From the NCBI GenBank assembly GCA_963513935.1, contig OY740774.1, positions 95,673,668-95,737,667 of the forward strand: DNA of 64,000 nucleotides, written 5' to 3'. The position numbers and the translations under genes were made by a program. Below, one piece after another: positions 1 to 11,738 of the stretch (position 1 is its first letter; every line of letters starts with the position of its first letter). The notes below the pieces were generated by a model that was not told the origin of the DNA, did not search any database, and was given only the letters and a program-made list of their open reading frames with translations. Origin of the DNA: Aphrophora alni. Taxonomy: Eukaryota; Arthropoda; Insecta; Hemiptera; Aphrophoridae.

Positions 1-1439
1 ATAAATCCCAGGGTATATATGTTTTTTTTGTCTGTGGTAATTTGAAATTATACTTTTGTGAAATGTATTGTGAGATGACCTTAAATTACGTGTTACTTCA
101 GTGATTTTAATGAAGCTTCCAGTGCTGGGTGTTTATGTAATTGAGAGATTAGATGGATATTTAGATTATACAAACAAATGAAGCTAGTTAAATAACTACA
201 AATTGTTTATTATAAATGTATTATATAACATACCAAAATTTACTTTAAAAAATTGTAAATAATATTGCGTCTTAATGGTAATGAGTACTTAATTTAAACT
301 ATTGGTGAGGATTCTTGTGAAGTTAATTTTACTTACGAAATTATTTACTCGTTTTGGTTCAATCTGTATTTTAATATAGCTATAGGTATTTAAATAATGA
401 GAGGTGGATTGCACAGATCAGTATTTAAACTAACTTCCAACTAAAAAATAAATTACAAAAATAAATGATAAAATGTCGTTGCAAATACGTTATTTCAATC
501 AGATTATTAATAGATATACATCACTTATAAAAGTTTAGCGTTCATTTTTTTAATGTAAGAATCTTAAAATATGCACCAGTAAAAAAAAACTTTGTATCGT
601 AAACGAAATAAGTTCAATATTACTATTTATTAATTTCAAAAAAGAAGGTTTGTTTTCTGTTTAAAACCAGATGAATTTAGGATTATAGTAGCACATAAAT
701 CATATAAATACAACAAAGGGCTAAATTAGTTTTTTAAACATTTAGTCATACTTTAAATAAAAGAGACATTACCGTTTCATGTCTAAAACGTAAGATTTTA
801 CATTCTTCTACTCCATTCAATGAATCAAGTTCGTTTCAAATTATTTCCGTCAATAGAAAATGGACAAAGAAATTTCTCTTACGTAATAATAAAGTTCGAT
901 TAAATCCTCTATAATCCATTGTTGAGTTTGATTTGAATATTTTATTCAATTTAATTTTACAAGGAACTTAATCTTGTATTGAAAAATAATTTACATTCAA
1001 ATATTCAAAATCAACAGATATGGAATACCATCGTTTCCATCTACAAACATCCTGACATCTGAATAGATTTTGACATTCATTCCTTGAGCATTGTTAGGAG
1101 GTTGAGGCAGTACTGTAAGTTTGCGAAAACATTTTGAAGAGACTCGAAAATAATATCTTATAAAATCTGTGAAAAACTTAAGGTAAGTGGTCGACCATTT
1201 ACTGTAATGAACCGTTAATTGATGAACTAATAATGAGAGTCTAAATAAATCAGATGTAAGGTTATAGTATAAACTTAACATTCTTAGGAGGTCTGCGAAC
1301 ATGTTACAAAATCTTTGTTTGAAGTTTTGTAGCTAGAAACGTAACTAATATAGATTTCTCTTCCCGACTTCTACAACTTTTATATAATGATAAATTTCAA
1401 ATTATGATCGTTATAAACTGTTTGTAGAATTCAGTGATC
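1..1439. other. AT-rich non-coding DNA
   Basis: No gene or clear repeat boundary is visible. Short open frames on the minus strand around 997-1302 have low-complexity, AT-driven composition and no family resemblance. The end of this stretch is the preserved target site of the LINE insertion that follows. Confidence 0.6.
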
Positions 1440-1451
1440 AGATAAGGACTA
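1440..1451. repeat. left target-site duplication of the LINE
   Basis: The 12-bp string agataaggacta here recurs exactly at 2700-2711, directly after the A-tract that ends the LINE. A direct repeat flanking a poly-A-ended, 5'-truncated element is the normal footprint of target-primed reverse transcription. The outermost a of the right copy is ambiguous with the poly-A. Confidence 0.9.
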
Positions 1452-2700
1452 GGTACATAGAGTGACCAGTATAATAGAGAAGACTCTAGAAAATAAGGAG
1501 GTATGCTCAACAGTTTTCTTGGACGTAGCTCAAGCTTTCGATAGAGTTTGGCACGAGGGCCTGGTCTATAAGCTGCACAGAGATCTCCCAAGTGAGTTTT
1601 TCCTGTTAATGAAGTCGTACATTGCTGACAGATACTTTCGTGTTAAACACAATAATGTATATTCTTCACTGAAGCCAATCGAAGCGGGAGTGCCTCAGGG
1701 TAGTGTTCTTGGGCCAATACTGTATGTTTTGTACATGAGGGATATGCCAGAGCCAACTGAAGCTACAGTGGCGACGTTTGCGGATGACACTGCAATCATG
1801 GCGACTGGTGAGGATGCAGTGAAGTCAACTGTGAAACTTCAAAGAATAATTGATAAAATTTACATCTGGACCCAAAAGTGGAGAATAAAACTCAATGAAA
1901 CCAAATCAGTTCATGTGAATTTCACAAATAGGAAGGTGGAAACTGTGAGAGTAAACATAAATGGACAACCTGTACCCTACTCAAATACTGCAAAATATCT
2001 AGGTATAACTTTGGATGCTAAGCTCAAGTGGAAAGAGCATGTTAAAAAGAAAAAAGAGGAGTTGAACATAAAGTACAGAAAAATGTATTGGCTGCTTGGG
2101 AGAACATCTCAACTGTCAATTGAAAATAAGTTATTATTGTACAAACAGGTACTTAGACCTGTGTGGACGTATGACATCCAGCTCTGGGGCTGTACGAAAC
2201 AAACAAATGTAAAAACCATACAAACCTTTCAAAATAAAGTACTGAGGGGTATAGTTGATTCCCCTTGGTATATTAGAAATGATTCTCTCCACAGGGACTT
2301 GAAGGTGGAGTTTGTTAATGAGATGGTGACCAGGCTTGCTCACAGTCATGCAAAACGAATTCAAAGCCACAAAAATCCGGCAATTATTAGCATGTTGGCG
2401 GAAACACCAACCATGTTGAGGAGACTTAAGAGAACAAAGCCGCATGACCTGATATAGAAATGTGGCTGATGGCGAGGTCGATGTGAGAATTAATAGACTA
2501 TCACTCTGGGATTAGCCGCTGGGCTTTAAACCTACACACGTTGACGATTCAAGAGAGGAAAGTTGATAGATGGGCGATAGCAAGCTCAGTTTCAGCCTTT
2601 AGGGACGTGTTTTTAGTGGGTCGACCCCCACACTACTAGTACTTACGGGAGTGCTAGTGCCTGTTGCAGGTTTTCACCTACCCTCGTAGAAAAAAAAAAA
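1452..2700 (+). mobile_element. 5'-truncated Jockey-clade LINE insertion
   Basis: The insertion starts abruptly inside the reverse-transcriptase coding region. It continues through the RT C-terminal part and a 3' untranslated region of about 230 bp (2458-2689), and ends in an A-tract at 2690-2700. Identical 12-bp sequences flank it. The first ORF, the endonuclease domain and the N-terminal RT region are absent, as expected of a copy whose reverse transcription stopped early. The remaining reading frame has no stop or frameshift and the duplication is perfect, so the insertion is probably young. It is dead on arrival because most of the element is missing. Confidence 0.93.
1453..2457 (+). CDS. 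partial reverse transcriptase of a Jockey-clade non-LTR retrotransposon
   Basis: The product would copy element RNA into DNA at a nicked chromosomal site. The frame is open from the 5' truncation point; there is no ATG at its start, and the GTG at 1462 is simply an internal valine codon. Counting from that codon as residue 1, RT motif A (FLDVAQAFD) is at about 19-27 with catalytic Asp21, the AGVPQGSVLGP block is at 75-85, and motif C (FADD) is at 106-109. After these comes a YLGITLD block at about 176-182, then the thumb and C-terminal region ending RRLKRTKPHDLI. All three catalytic aspartates are present. In full-length relatives about half of the RT and the whole APE-type endonuclease would precede this point. 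The family assignment rests on these motifs. The fragment cannot act alone, and host expression is unlikely. Confidence 0.92.
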   Translation, partial: VHRVTSIIEKTLENKEVCSTVFLDVAQAFDRVWHEGLVYKLHRDLPSEFFLLMKSYIADRYFRVKHNNVYSSLKPIEAGVPQGSVLGPILYVLYMRDMPEPTEATVATFADDTAIMATGEDAVKSTVKLQRIIDKIYIWTQKWRIKLNETKSVHVNFTNRKVETVRVNINGQPVPYSNTAKYLGITLDAKLKWKEHVKKKKEELNIKYRKMYWLLGRTSQLSIENKLLLYKQVLRPVWTYDIQLWGCTKQTNVKTIQTFQNKVLRGIVDSPWYIRNDSLHRDLKVEFVNEMVTRLAHSHAKRIQSHKNPAIISMLAETPTMLRRLKRTKPHDLI

Positions 2701-2711
2701 GATAAGGACTA
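2700..2711. repeat. right target-site duplication of the LINE
   Basis: This is an exact copy of 1440-1451, directly after the element's A-tract. It fixes the 3' boundary of the insertion. Confidence 0.9.
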
Positions 2712-3534
2712 ATGAAAAAAAATGAATTCCGAATTCTAAAGTATAAATTAAAAATCTCATGAATATTTTAAAGTAATAGGAAGAGACCTTACATTAAAAA
2801 TATTCTTTTTTTTTCCTCACCCAATCTAAAAACCAAAATGAAATGGAAATAAATTCACATATCTCATATCTTACTTCAAACTATTTTCTTATAACAAACT
2901 TCAAACTATTTTCAATCACTTTAATTTGTGATACAGTAATACGTAATATTATTCATTCTTTTCGTATATTTGTACAACCTAAAGGTATTTCGTTAAAGTT
3001 CATATTATAATAGAAGATAAACACTAAACATAAAATTTCAATATGTTGACAATGTCGGTGATGAGATAATTTATGACAAATACCGAGACAGATAGTAACG
3101 CCAAAAGCCAATATTAATTTATCTGGTTGTATTCTTAAAAACCTAACATTATTGGGACGAGTGAACTTTTAAATTAAAATCTAATATTTAAAATATAGTT
3201 GGTCATTCCGCATTACAATTAAACACGGCTTTCTAAGAAATGTAAAACAAATCATGACTACAAATTATGAAACACGGTGAAAAAATAACTGATTTATGTA
3301 ATAATTAGTAGAAGAGCGCCTACATCTCCATTTAACTATTTTTATTAATTTTTAACGTCCATACTATTCATTATGTTTCATAATTTATGGAAATAAATTG
3401 CTTAAGAACAAAACTCTTTTTTAAAATTATTATTTATAAAAGAGCAGTTAACTTGGTTAAATTTAATAATATAAAACACCCTCGATTTTTCTGTGAATTT
3501 AACACCAAAAAATCTTTTTCCTTCATTAAAACGA
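2712..3534. other. AT-rich non-coding DNA
   Basis: I see nothing with coding character or repeat structure here beyond simple A/T runs. Confidence 0.55.
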
Positions 3535-3775
3535 TTCTCCTTACACTACCCGTCATTTTACTGTAGTTGAACCATGTTAGCAAGAAATAAGAGGAAAATA
3601 GAAGCTCTTTTTTTATTATTTTTTTTAAATCCAGTGACACAAGTCGGAATGGTGAAATCCTATTTTCATCTGTCACGGTATAGCTAAGCCTTTTATCCCT
3701 AGGGAAATATTGTGTCATATCTGCACTAAGCCCTGCAAAATGTGCGATGTGTTCTTGTTTTTCAAATCTTACAAC
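3535..3775 (-). repeat. dispersed repeat, copy 1 (coding-like fragment)
   Basis: The reverse complement of this segment aligns over about 240 bp with 27,095-27,340. Shared blocks are aaccatgttagcaagaaata, the stretch around 3650-3685, and gggaaatattgtgtc. Read on the minus strand it carries an open frame containing LSADMTQYFP and SYTVTDENRISPF. The 27-kb copy encodes a clearly related peptide containing LNADTTQYFP and SYMVTDENRISPY. Agreement at the amino-acid level suggests that both descend from a protein-coding sequence, possibly a transposable element. I do not recognise the protein. The longer open frame around it (3434-3838) ends in low-complexity sequence and is probably not a gene. 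Confidence 0.6.
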
Positions 3776-3840
3776 TAAGAGCAAAATGTACTTATGAGTG
3801 CTATCTCTAAAACGACTGGAGAAATACGTATTTGACATAA

Positions 3841-6361
3841 TTTAATTCATACGTTAATTACAACATCAACACTGTATGTTAACTGGTAAACAACGTACTG
3901 AATTTTAAAATTTAAAACACAGGTGCAAGTGACAGACACCTGTAATTATTATTATTTAATTTTTATTGTTATTTTAATATAAATTTGGTCAGTATAAATA
4001 TCTAAAATTCGTAAATATTTAAAAAACCTATAATATCATAAAAAGAAAACAAAATTCTCTTCTAACTAAAAAAAATTGTTAAATTTTATTCACGAGATGA
4101 AAGAATAACTTAATTAGAAACAAAAACAAAAAATTGAGTTGTAATTGTCTACAATCTACAACAAACAAAACTTCCTAATAACATTTAATTGTTATTATTC
4201 CATTGAATAATTAAGCTTCGTCATAATTAAGAAGAACGAATAATTATGATTCGTCAATCGTCGAATAATTAAGACATTTGCCATCAATTGTATAAGAAAC
4301 AATACACGACGTTTCGAGAGTATAAATCAACACCCCGTTATCAAGGGCGCAGTTGTTCTGTAACTGTAGTTTGTTGTGAACACACCTATTTTGATTGGTA
4401 TTTGACAGCTGCTGTGTACTCCGTTCATAATCTCTTTTGACTTGTGGTTTCCTGATCACATGTGAGTTTTCTTTTTTCTTTTTGACCACTCAGGGTTTGT
4501 CCTGGGTATTTTTTATTAGGTTTAGTTTCTGAACTTAGGTCTAGACATCTAAGCGTTTGTTCTGTCTGCAAGTTTTAGTTTGGAAGTTAGGTACTTGATA
4601 ACGAGCATTGATTTATACCCTCGAAAAATCGTATATTTTTTCATATACGCAATGATGGCAAATTTCCGAACAAACAATAATATTAATACAAATATTCTAT
4701 CATTAAGTAATAATTTAAAAAATATTATGCCTTGAAATAACATTTTAATATCAAAAGAGTTAGCTAATATACCCTTTTTGATACATTAGCTACAATAAAG
4801 ATGGTAAAAATTGTATATTTTTTTCAATAAGCCAAACTTACATGCTATTAATTTCTCTAAGGAAACAAAAGCATTTATATTTTGTCGTGAAGTATAAGAG
4901 ATTTAGTTTTTACCATTATTTGAATACCCATTTCAATATGATGAAATTCAATCAGCATTTAAAATTGAAAGGTCGAAGCTATCGAAATGTTTCAAACATA
5001 TCAAACAACAATAATTGCTGGAAACCCTCATATTAGGAAATAAACTCATTTGCGCTCGGACTACATATTGTATGGAAATTTAAAACAAGCTGAACAGGAA
5101 TCTATTTTAGATTTGTACGTCATTGTTAAAATTTTATTAATTATAAAATAGTATGGTTTTGTATTATATAAACGTTAATTGTATTTGCTTAGCATAACAA
5201 ATGTAAACTCATTTCTAAATTAAAATAGTATTTGTTTTTAATTACAATGCATCTATTAAACTGATAAATCGGATTGCTTATTGCTGACTTTTACTTTGTA
5301 CAATTTAATTTTATACTCCATGTTTATTCAATTGTAATTAACAATAATTTAATTACATTTCATTTAGTTGATATAGTTCCTGCTTGAAATCAACTCTATT
5401 TGTTCTAATTTGAAGTGTATAACATAGGTTAATATGAAATGTAATTATTTTAAAGCTGTTTGTTTAAATGATTTACGTAACATTTCTGTTGGTTGCAAAA
5501 CGTACAAAATGTTTCGTCGGTACTGTAATCTATAAAACACACCATTAAAATTGTATTTTGGAATATTCCGTGACGGAATACATTAAATTAAAAATTTGTT
5601 TGATCATTTCTCATTAAATATTACATAACAATCATTGTTAAATGTACAGCTTAATTTTACTTATCTGGTAGCAAATAATTCGTAAAATATCTAATAAAAT
5701 GAAACACGATTATTTTATATTATAACAAGTTTACCTATTATTGTATCAATATTTGTTCTGACATGTTGGTAACTATATTAAGTCGGTAATATAGTCATAA
5801 ATGTTTGTTTTTAAATTCGTGGTTAAAGTATTTAAATAACATTTAGTATTCTCATTATCCAAATTGTCTTTTACATTTTATATTGTTTTTTTGAAAACTA
5901 CAGTGCAAAACTACCTTGTATTTCATATGTATTCGAACAATTATTTATATATCCAATATATTTTAATATTTTTGTTCATGTCTCAAATTACATTGTAAAG
6001 TTAAGGTTACAGGTCAAGATGTTCCAATTAAGGAGTAATATAATATGACACCCTTGACCAGATAGTGGAATGAACTTAGGTTTCAAGTGGGATCTAATTA
6101 CACAGGAATATCTACTTACGTGATGTACTTGTAGAGCCCTTGTTAGGATTACTTTCATTAAACTACCTGCGTTCTTTCTTTTTAATATAATCAAATGGAT
6201 CATATACTCAAATAACTCACTTTATATAACATTAATAATCATCTCTTATCTTACAACAATGCTACGATATTCTTCTTATTAGTATAAATCCAGAATGAGT
6301 CTAATTTTTGTGACTCACAAATCTTATTCTACGTGAAAGTTTAACTAAACGCGTAGTTTGC
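3841..6361. other. AT-rich non-coding DNA with a Penelope-like motif
   Basis: This is mostly featureless. It holds a degenerate hammerhead-like motif at 4308-4345 (listed separately) and a short inverted repeat, TATTCCGTGACGGAATA, at 5564-5580. Small open frames at 4244-4489, 4549-4743, 4842-5036 and 5988-6203 lack any recognisable motif. Confidence 0.5.
4308..4345 (-). ncRNA. degenerate hammerhead-like motif, possible Penelope remnant
   Basis: On the minus strand the order is CTTGATAAC, then a GC-rich arm, a loop and GAAACGTC. Small hammerhead ribozymes of Penelope-like elements have a CTGANGA core, a stem II hairpin, GAAA and a minimal palindromic stem III such as ACGT. Here the core deviates (TTGATAA) and stem II (GGGG against CTCTC) pairs imperfectly. 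The likeness is therefore to a decayed copy. Confidence 0.22.
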
Positions 6362-6582
6362 TCACTCAGCTACCAACTCTTGTAGATGACAGTCTAAAGT
6401 CTCAATTCTCCAAGGAAGCTTTCCCGACAAGTCTGTCTGGCTATCATCATGAATTCCTGTAGCACCTTCACTTGGTCAATTTTGGCCCAATAATCATCTT
6501 TCCTCCCACTCGTGGGTTTATATATCATTGAAGCATCTATGACCTCCGCTCTAGTTGCAAGGTAGGATATTTCGTCAGTTTT
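6362..6582 (-). pseudogene. unrecognised coding-like fragment with a frameshift
   Basis: This GC-richer patch lies within AT-rich DNA. On the minus strand it is open from 6582 to a TAG at 6394-6396 and encodes a balanced, protein-like sequence including YLATRAEVIDASMIYKPT and QEFMMIARQTCRESFLGELR. A shift of frame near 6395 continues as LDCHLQELVAE to a TGA at 6362-6364, which suggests one indel in an originally longer reading frame. A TGA at 6583-6585 closes it upstream. I do not recognise the family. It could be a processed-gene remnant, a piece of a transposon protein, or an exon misread by me. No poly-A tail or target duplication was seen. Confidence 0.35.
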
Positions 6583-9500
6583 TCAGGTCTGTCACATTAA
6601 TTGTTGTCATTCTGGACTGGGGATCATGACTAAAGCGAAAGTTAAAAAAACAAGAAAAAAAAACAAAAAAAAAACAACGTAATTTAGCCAACAATTACTA
6701 TATTCTTTATTAAATTACTTAAGATACAATATTATCTTTCATCTATCCTAACAGGTCTCTCTTCACCATCTCTTGTTGTTTTTTGATGATGAAACTATAA
6801 GAGTATTTGAGGGCTATATATAAATAACAAATATATATTCCTATTCAAAATTCCATGGAACTTAGAGTCAACGATTCGCTTAATTTTGAATACAGTTTAC
6901 AAAAACTTAAGTAGAGTTACGTTTTTAAGAACATAAATGTAAATGAATTCTATGAAGTCCGAGATTGAAGGATTATATACTCGTACATTTTTCGTTTAAG
7001 AGTTTTTCATAAAATACATATTGCAATTACTTGGTTAACTTCAAGATTATGATTCTCCTGTCACTAAGAATATATCAAGAATTCATGGTTGTAAGTAGAA
7101 AACAGACAATTTTTGTATTTTTATACATCAATTTAAAAGAATCCTGCTTCTACATACAATTTTGTCATATAAATCTACAATTTATCAACAAATCTTAAAA
7201 TCATCCTGAAAATCATGTATCATTTTGTGATGAACCAATTTTATATTTATTACTGGAAATCCTTATTTTTCTGTTTCATAAGCACTCATATTTCATATTC
7301 TTTACAACACACTTGATTAAATAATATAATGCTTATTAGTAATTTTTGAATTAGGTAATTTATAATGTACCGTTTTTACTGCAGGTCTAATCATATTTAT
7401 ATTATCTGTAATAAATTCCAACATTACTAAACTAATATTCATATATAATTTTTACAATTTAGTGTTTCAATAATATTGTAATTTGTAGACTATTTACCTA
7501 CTTCCAACTGAATGGGAATATTTGTTAATGCTTCCCAACCAACTATTGTATTTTATTTTGTAAAAAAAAAAATAATAATAATAATAATAACTCAGTGTTT
7601 TCTTCTCTAAGGTTTTCTGAAGCAATGTTTGGCCATGACCTACTTATCAAGTCTATTTAATTTTAAGTGGGACAACTCTTCCATAGCGCGTGCCTTGATT
7701 TTTTTCGTCTATATCAAGGTATTTAAAAACGAATTAGAGGTATTTTATATACCACAAAACGACTTTTATTTTTCTTTTAATATTCTAGATTCCGAGTTCT
7801 ATACGAAAAACCAATCACTACGGTGAGACGGGAGTTTTTAAGTGATAAAGACTTGACTATAATATTTATGTTCATAAAGCAGATTTACGAAATACTATCT
7901 CTGTCGATTTTCAACCTAAATGTATGTTATTGTTTCTGTATTTTCACCCAATATAAATAGACATATAGTGTAACTTGTGTATGTGTTGCTGTGTATATAA
8001 ACGGTGTTTTAGATTCTTCAGGTTAAAAATATTGCACAAAACTCATTTTAGAATTAAAAGTATTGTAAAAACATATCTCACAATCTTGCATATGATTGTT
8101 TTCAATATCGAGGTTATAAAAGCGGAATTTTTCAGGAACAAAGTTTAAAGGGTCCATTTTGACTAATTTGATTAGTAAAGTCAATTTTAGAGAAAACAAC
8201 GAATCAGTATCACAGGAGATTTTAAACGACCTGAAACATGTTCAGATATTTAAAAGCTAAACTAGTCTCTGAAACTATTTAACTAGTTATTTTTACCTTG
8301 TTTTGTATGTCAGACTAATCCTTGTTCTATCGTAGAAATAACGTCCTTACTACCGAGGTTTCGGGCACTCTCACATCTTTAGTTAACACACAAAACACAT
8401 ACACAAACACAATAGTTAATTAGTTTTACATTAATTCTTAGGCTAAAATCAAGGAAATTAATTCTCTAAAATGTTTTGTTGGTTATAGTTATAAGATGAA
8501 TAGATTTTGTAAATATGATCGAAACAATATGATTTTTTTTCGATTTCCTGTACGATATGATCAATATGATTTTTGAGTACTTTATTTCCTGTACGCCAAT
8601 TAACGAATAAAACTATGAAAAAATATAGATAAAAACCACTCGTCGAACAATTAATCCAAGTTTTATTTCTTAAGGGCAACATTCTTTTACAAACATTACA
8701 AGATCACTAATCAGCACATGAACTTATTTGATTACAGTAAAGAAATTTATTTGTATAGTCAATTCGTTGCCTTAGTATATGCGTTCAATATATATACACT
8801 GTTTATTAAGATATTTTTTTAATAAATTCACGGAGTAACTTTAAAATTTTCTTCTAGGAAGTAGAACAGCCGTCAGATCATATTGGAAATATGGCGTCTT
8901 GCATCTACTATAGAACCTTGATTCTAAATAAATTGTGTACTGTGTTATTGGAATTTTACGTGACGGACCTTAAAGCTTATTTGGCAGGTTATCAAATAAA
9001 GTAGCACAACGAAGCATGTGACAGCTGTTTTGCATTTTATTTAACATTATTGATGTGTGTGTATTTGGTTCAACATATTCCGTTGGAACTATGCAATATA
9101 CCATTTAATAGTAATTCTCCACTATGCTAAATGTGGTGTACCAAAAACAGAGTCTAATCCAATACATTGATAATCAATTGCGACCGGTATCGGTCTATAT
9201 CTAAATCGTTTCTTTATCAACTTTACTTTTTTTAAGAGCAGGCGTGAATCTTTGATTTTTGATTTACTTTATGTCTCCTATAAATATTGGACTCACGGTG
9301 AGAATTGTGACGGCTCGTGGGGAATTAAATCCTAATGTCACACGTCATATTGTCAAACAAAATTTAATTGATTGGTAATGTTACCAGTTCCATAATCATA
9401 AGTGTTCTTAATATTTTCTAAATATATTCTGAATAAGTAATCTGGGAAAAAATTACTAATATAGTACAACACAATTTTTATCAACTCTATTTTAATAAAC

Positions 9501-11681
9501 ACAAACATAACCAACAAATTTACGTTAATCGGTTACCACTACGTGAACGTACTAAATACAAAAACAGCTGTTTTCTGATAATTGAATTAATTGTTGGTTT
9601 CAAACAATTTCTTGTATTTGTAACGGCCATAGTTAAGAATTTCAAATTGTATATAAAACAAACTGAAGCATTCAATTGAATTTCTAGCTCCACAGCTGTT
9701 CGAAAAATTCAAAATTGTATATTTTATATGTTCTTGAACAAGATTGACTGCCTACCTCCTGTAATATTCAATATATTAGACTATATTAAAGACATAATTG
9801 TAAAATTTAAATACATTTTGACAACGATACTAACTTTAATTCTCTACAATGATGAATTTCGTAAAGATATTGTAAAAATATAAAATGTCTAAACTTGAAC
9901 ATTTAAAAAATGTCGTAACCGTATATTGACGTAATCTAGCAGAGTCAAGTAATAGACACAGGTTTAGGGTATTCTTCACATTTCGATAGCTTCGAGGAAG
10001 GCTAAGGCAGAGATTCTAACACGAGTGAAGCGAGATAAGTTTGTAATTAGAAACAATTTATGATGATCGTAAGGGTGCAAACGATGCCAAGAAGGTATTC
10101 ATATGTACAATTGAGAGTTTCAAAAAACAAGCTTATCTACTGTTTTGTAAAAATTTAAACAATATTGAGTATAATGGGGCAAGACTCTTAAATCTACCGA
10201 TGTGATTTAATAAAAATATTCACAAGACCCAAGAGAACAACGTTTGTGTTTGACAACTAGAGGATCTGTTTTCAATAAAATATGTAATTAGGCAGGGTAA
10301 GTACCACTCATTAACTAAATTTCCTGCTCCAGAAAAGAGAGTAAATTGAATTTGTGACTAAAATCATTTAAAAAGTAAATAATTTTTCTAACACTTTCCA
10401 ACAATTATCGTTATATCTTTTCTATTTGTAAAATTTTATTTCAAATAAATTTAAAAAATTTCCAAAGTTCTAAAAAAACTAAGTACAAATTTAATCACAA
10501 CTAAATTCCTAAACTTTGTACTTAACACCTTCTCTAAGCTTATAATTGAAAACCGGAAACTATTAGAAGCACTTTAACAAGTTCCTACTTACTTACCTTT
10601 GATAAAGTACAATTTACTACTTTGTTTTTATGAATAGCAATATTAAATCTCATTTAATTAAATCTCCAAAATACAGTTTACTCTGTACTTCATGCATTAT
10701 TTCGTGTTTTTGTTTGAAAAAATATATGAAACGTGTGTTAGGCATTTGTACGCCCAAATTATAAATCTTATTTTAAAGATAAAATGTTTTTTTTTGAATT
10801 TTTAAATACGTTATTTTATAATATAGTAAAGAATTATCAAATTGTATGTATGTTACAGTTTATATTCTTTTTATTTTAGTTTAAATACAAAAACGACTGT
10901 GCCGTCCTCGCTTTATAATAGTAGCTTTATAAAATTTGTAGCTTTAAAGTTGTGAGTTTCTTATACCGATACTTAATTTTTTTCGATTATTATAGTTATA
11001 AATACCATTGCAGGTAGTTCAATACCATAAGCCTTATGTAACACCTTCTGGATTTAATCTTGTACATTTTTTTTTACACAACAAACAAAAATGCCAGGCA
11101 TTAGAGAATGGGGGTTATAGGAAATACACTAACAACACGTATGAATTGGTTTACATTTTTTTAAATTATTAAATATATTGTCCTTATCGCTTATGAAACT
11201 TCATTAAATTTGCTTTGACTGATGATATACAAAACCATTTGTAAATTAACTATTGTTTTTTTAATTGTTAAACTGCAATAAAATAATTTTCGAATCTAAC
11301 AATCATTTTGAAACGAATTGAAACTACAATACGTCATGTTTTAGTAGTTGTTAAAAAATATTCATAGTTTTCAATAATTAGTGATTTTTTTTTCTCTGTT
11401 ATAGAATTTAATTTTTTAAATTTAAATACAAAATGCGTTACCTTTTTTTTTCGTTTCATACAGATAAAAATTGATCAACATTCACATATTCCCGATATAC
11501 CAGTTTAACGTTACTTGTTTCATTACTTTTTATTTCATTCAAAATAAATTGTGGATGAAATACGTCCTACATTTTCAATACGTATGAACAAAATCAAATA
11601 AAAATGAATGTGATTTTTAGTAACGAGTTGATATAAAAGGTAAATGAAAATTACGATGTATCGAAATTGACACCTAAGAGT
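6583..11681. other. AT-rich non-coding DNA
   Basis: It contains an A-rich tract at about 6634-6676 and an (AAT)n run at 7571-7590. Open frames at 7629-7826 and 8458-8682 are AT-driven and carry no motif. Otherwise I see nothing. Confidence 0.5.
7571..7590. repeat. (AAT)n microsatellite
   Basis: An aataat run follows directly on a poly-A stretch. Confidence 0.85.

Positions 11682-11735
<54 letters not shown>
11682..11735. repeat. (AT)n microsatellite
   Basis: About 54 bp of alternating TA with one interruption near its start. Confidence 0.95.
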
Positions 11736-11738
<3 letters not shown>

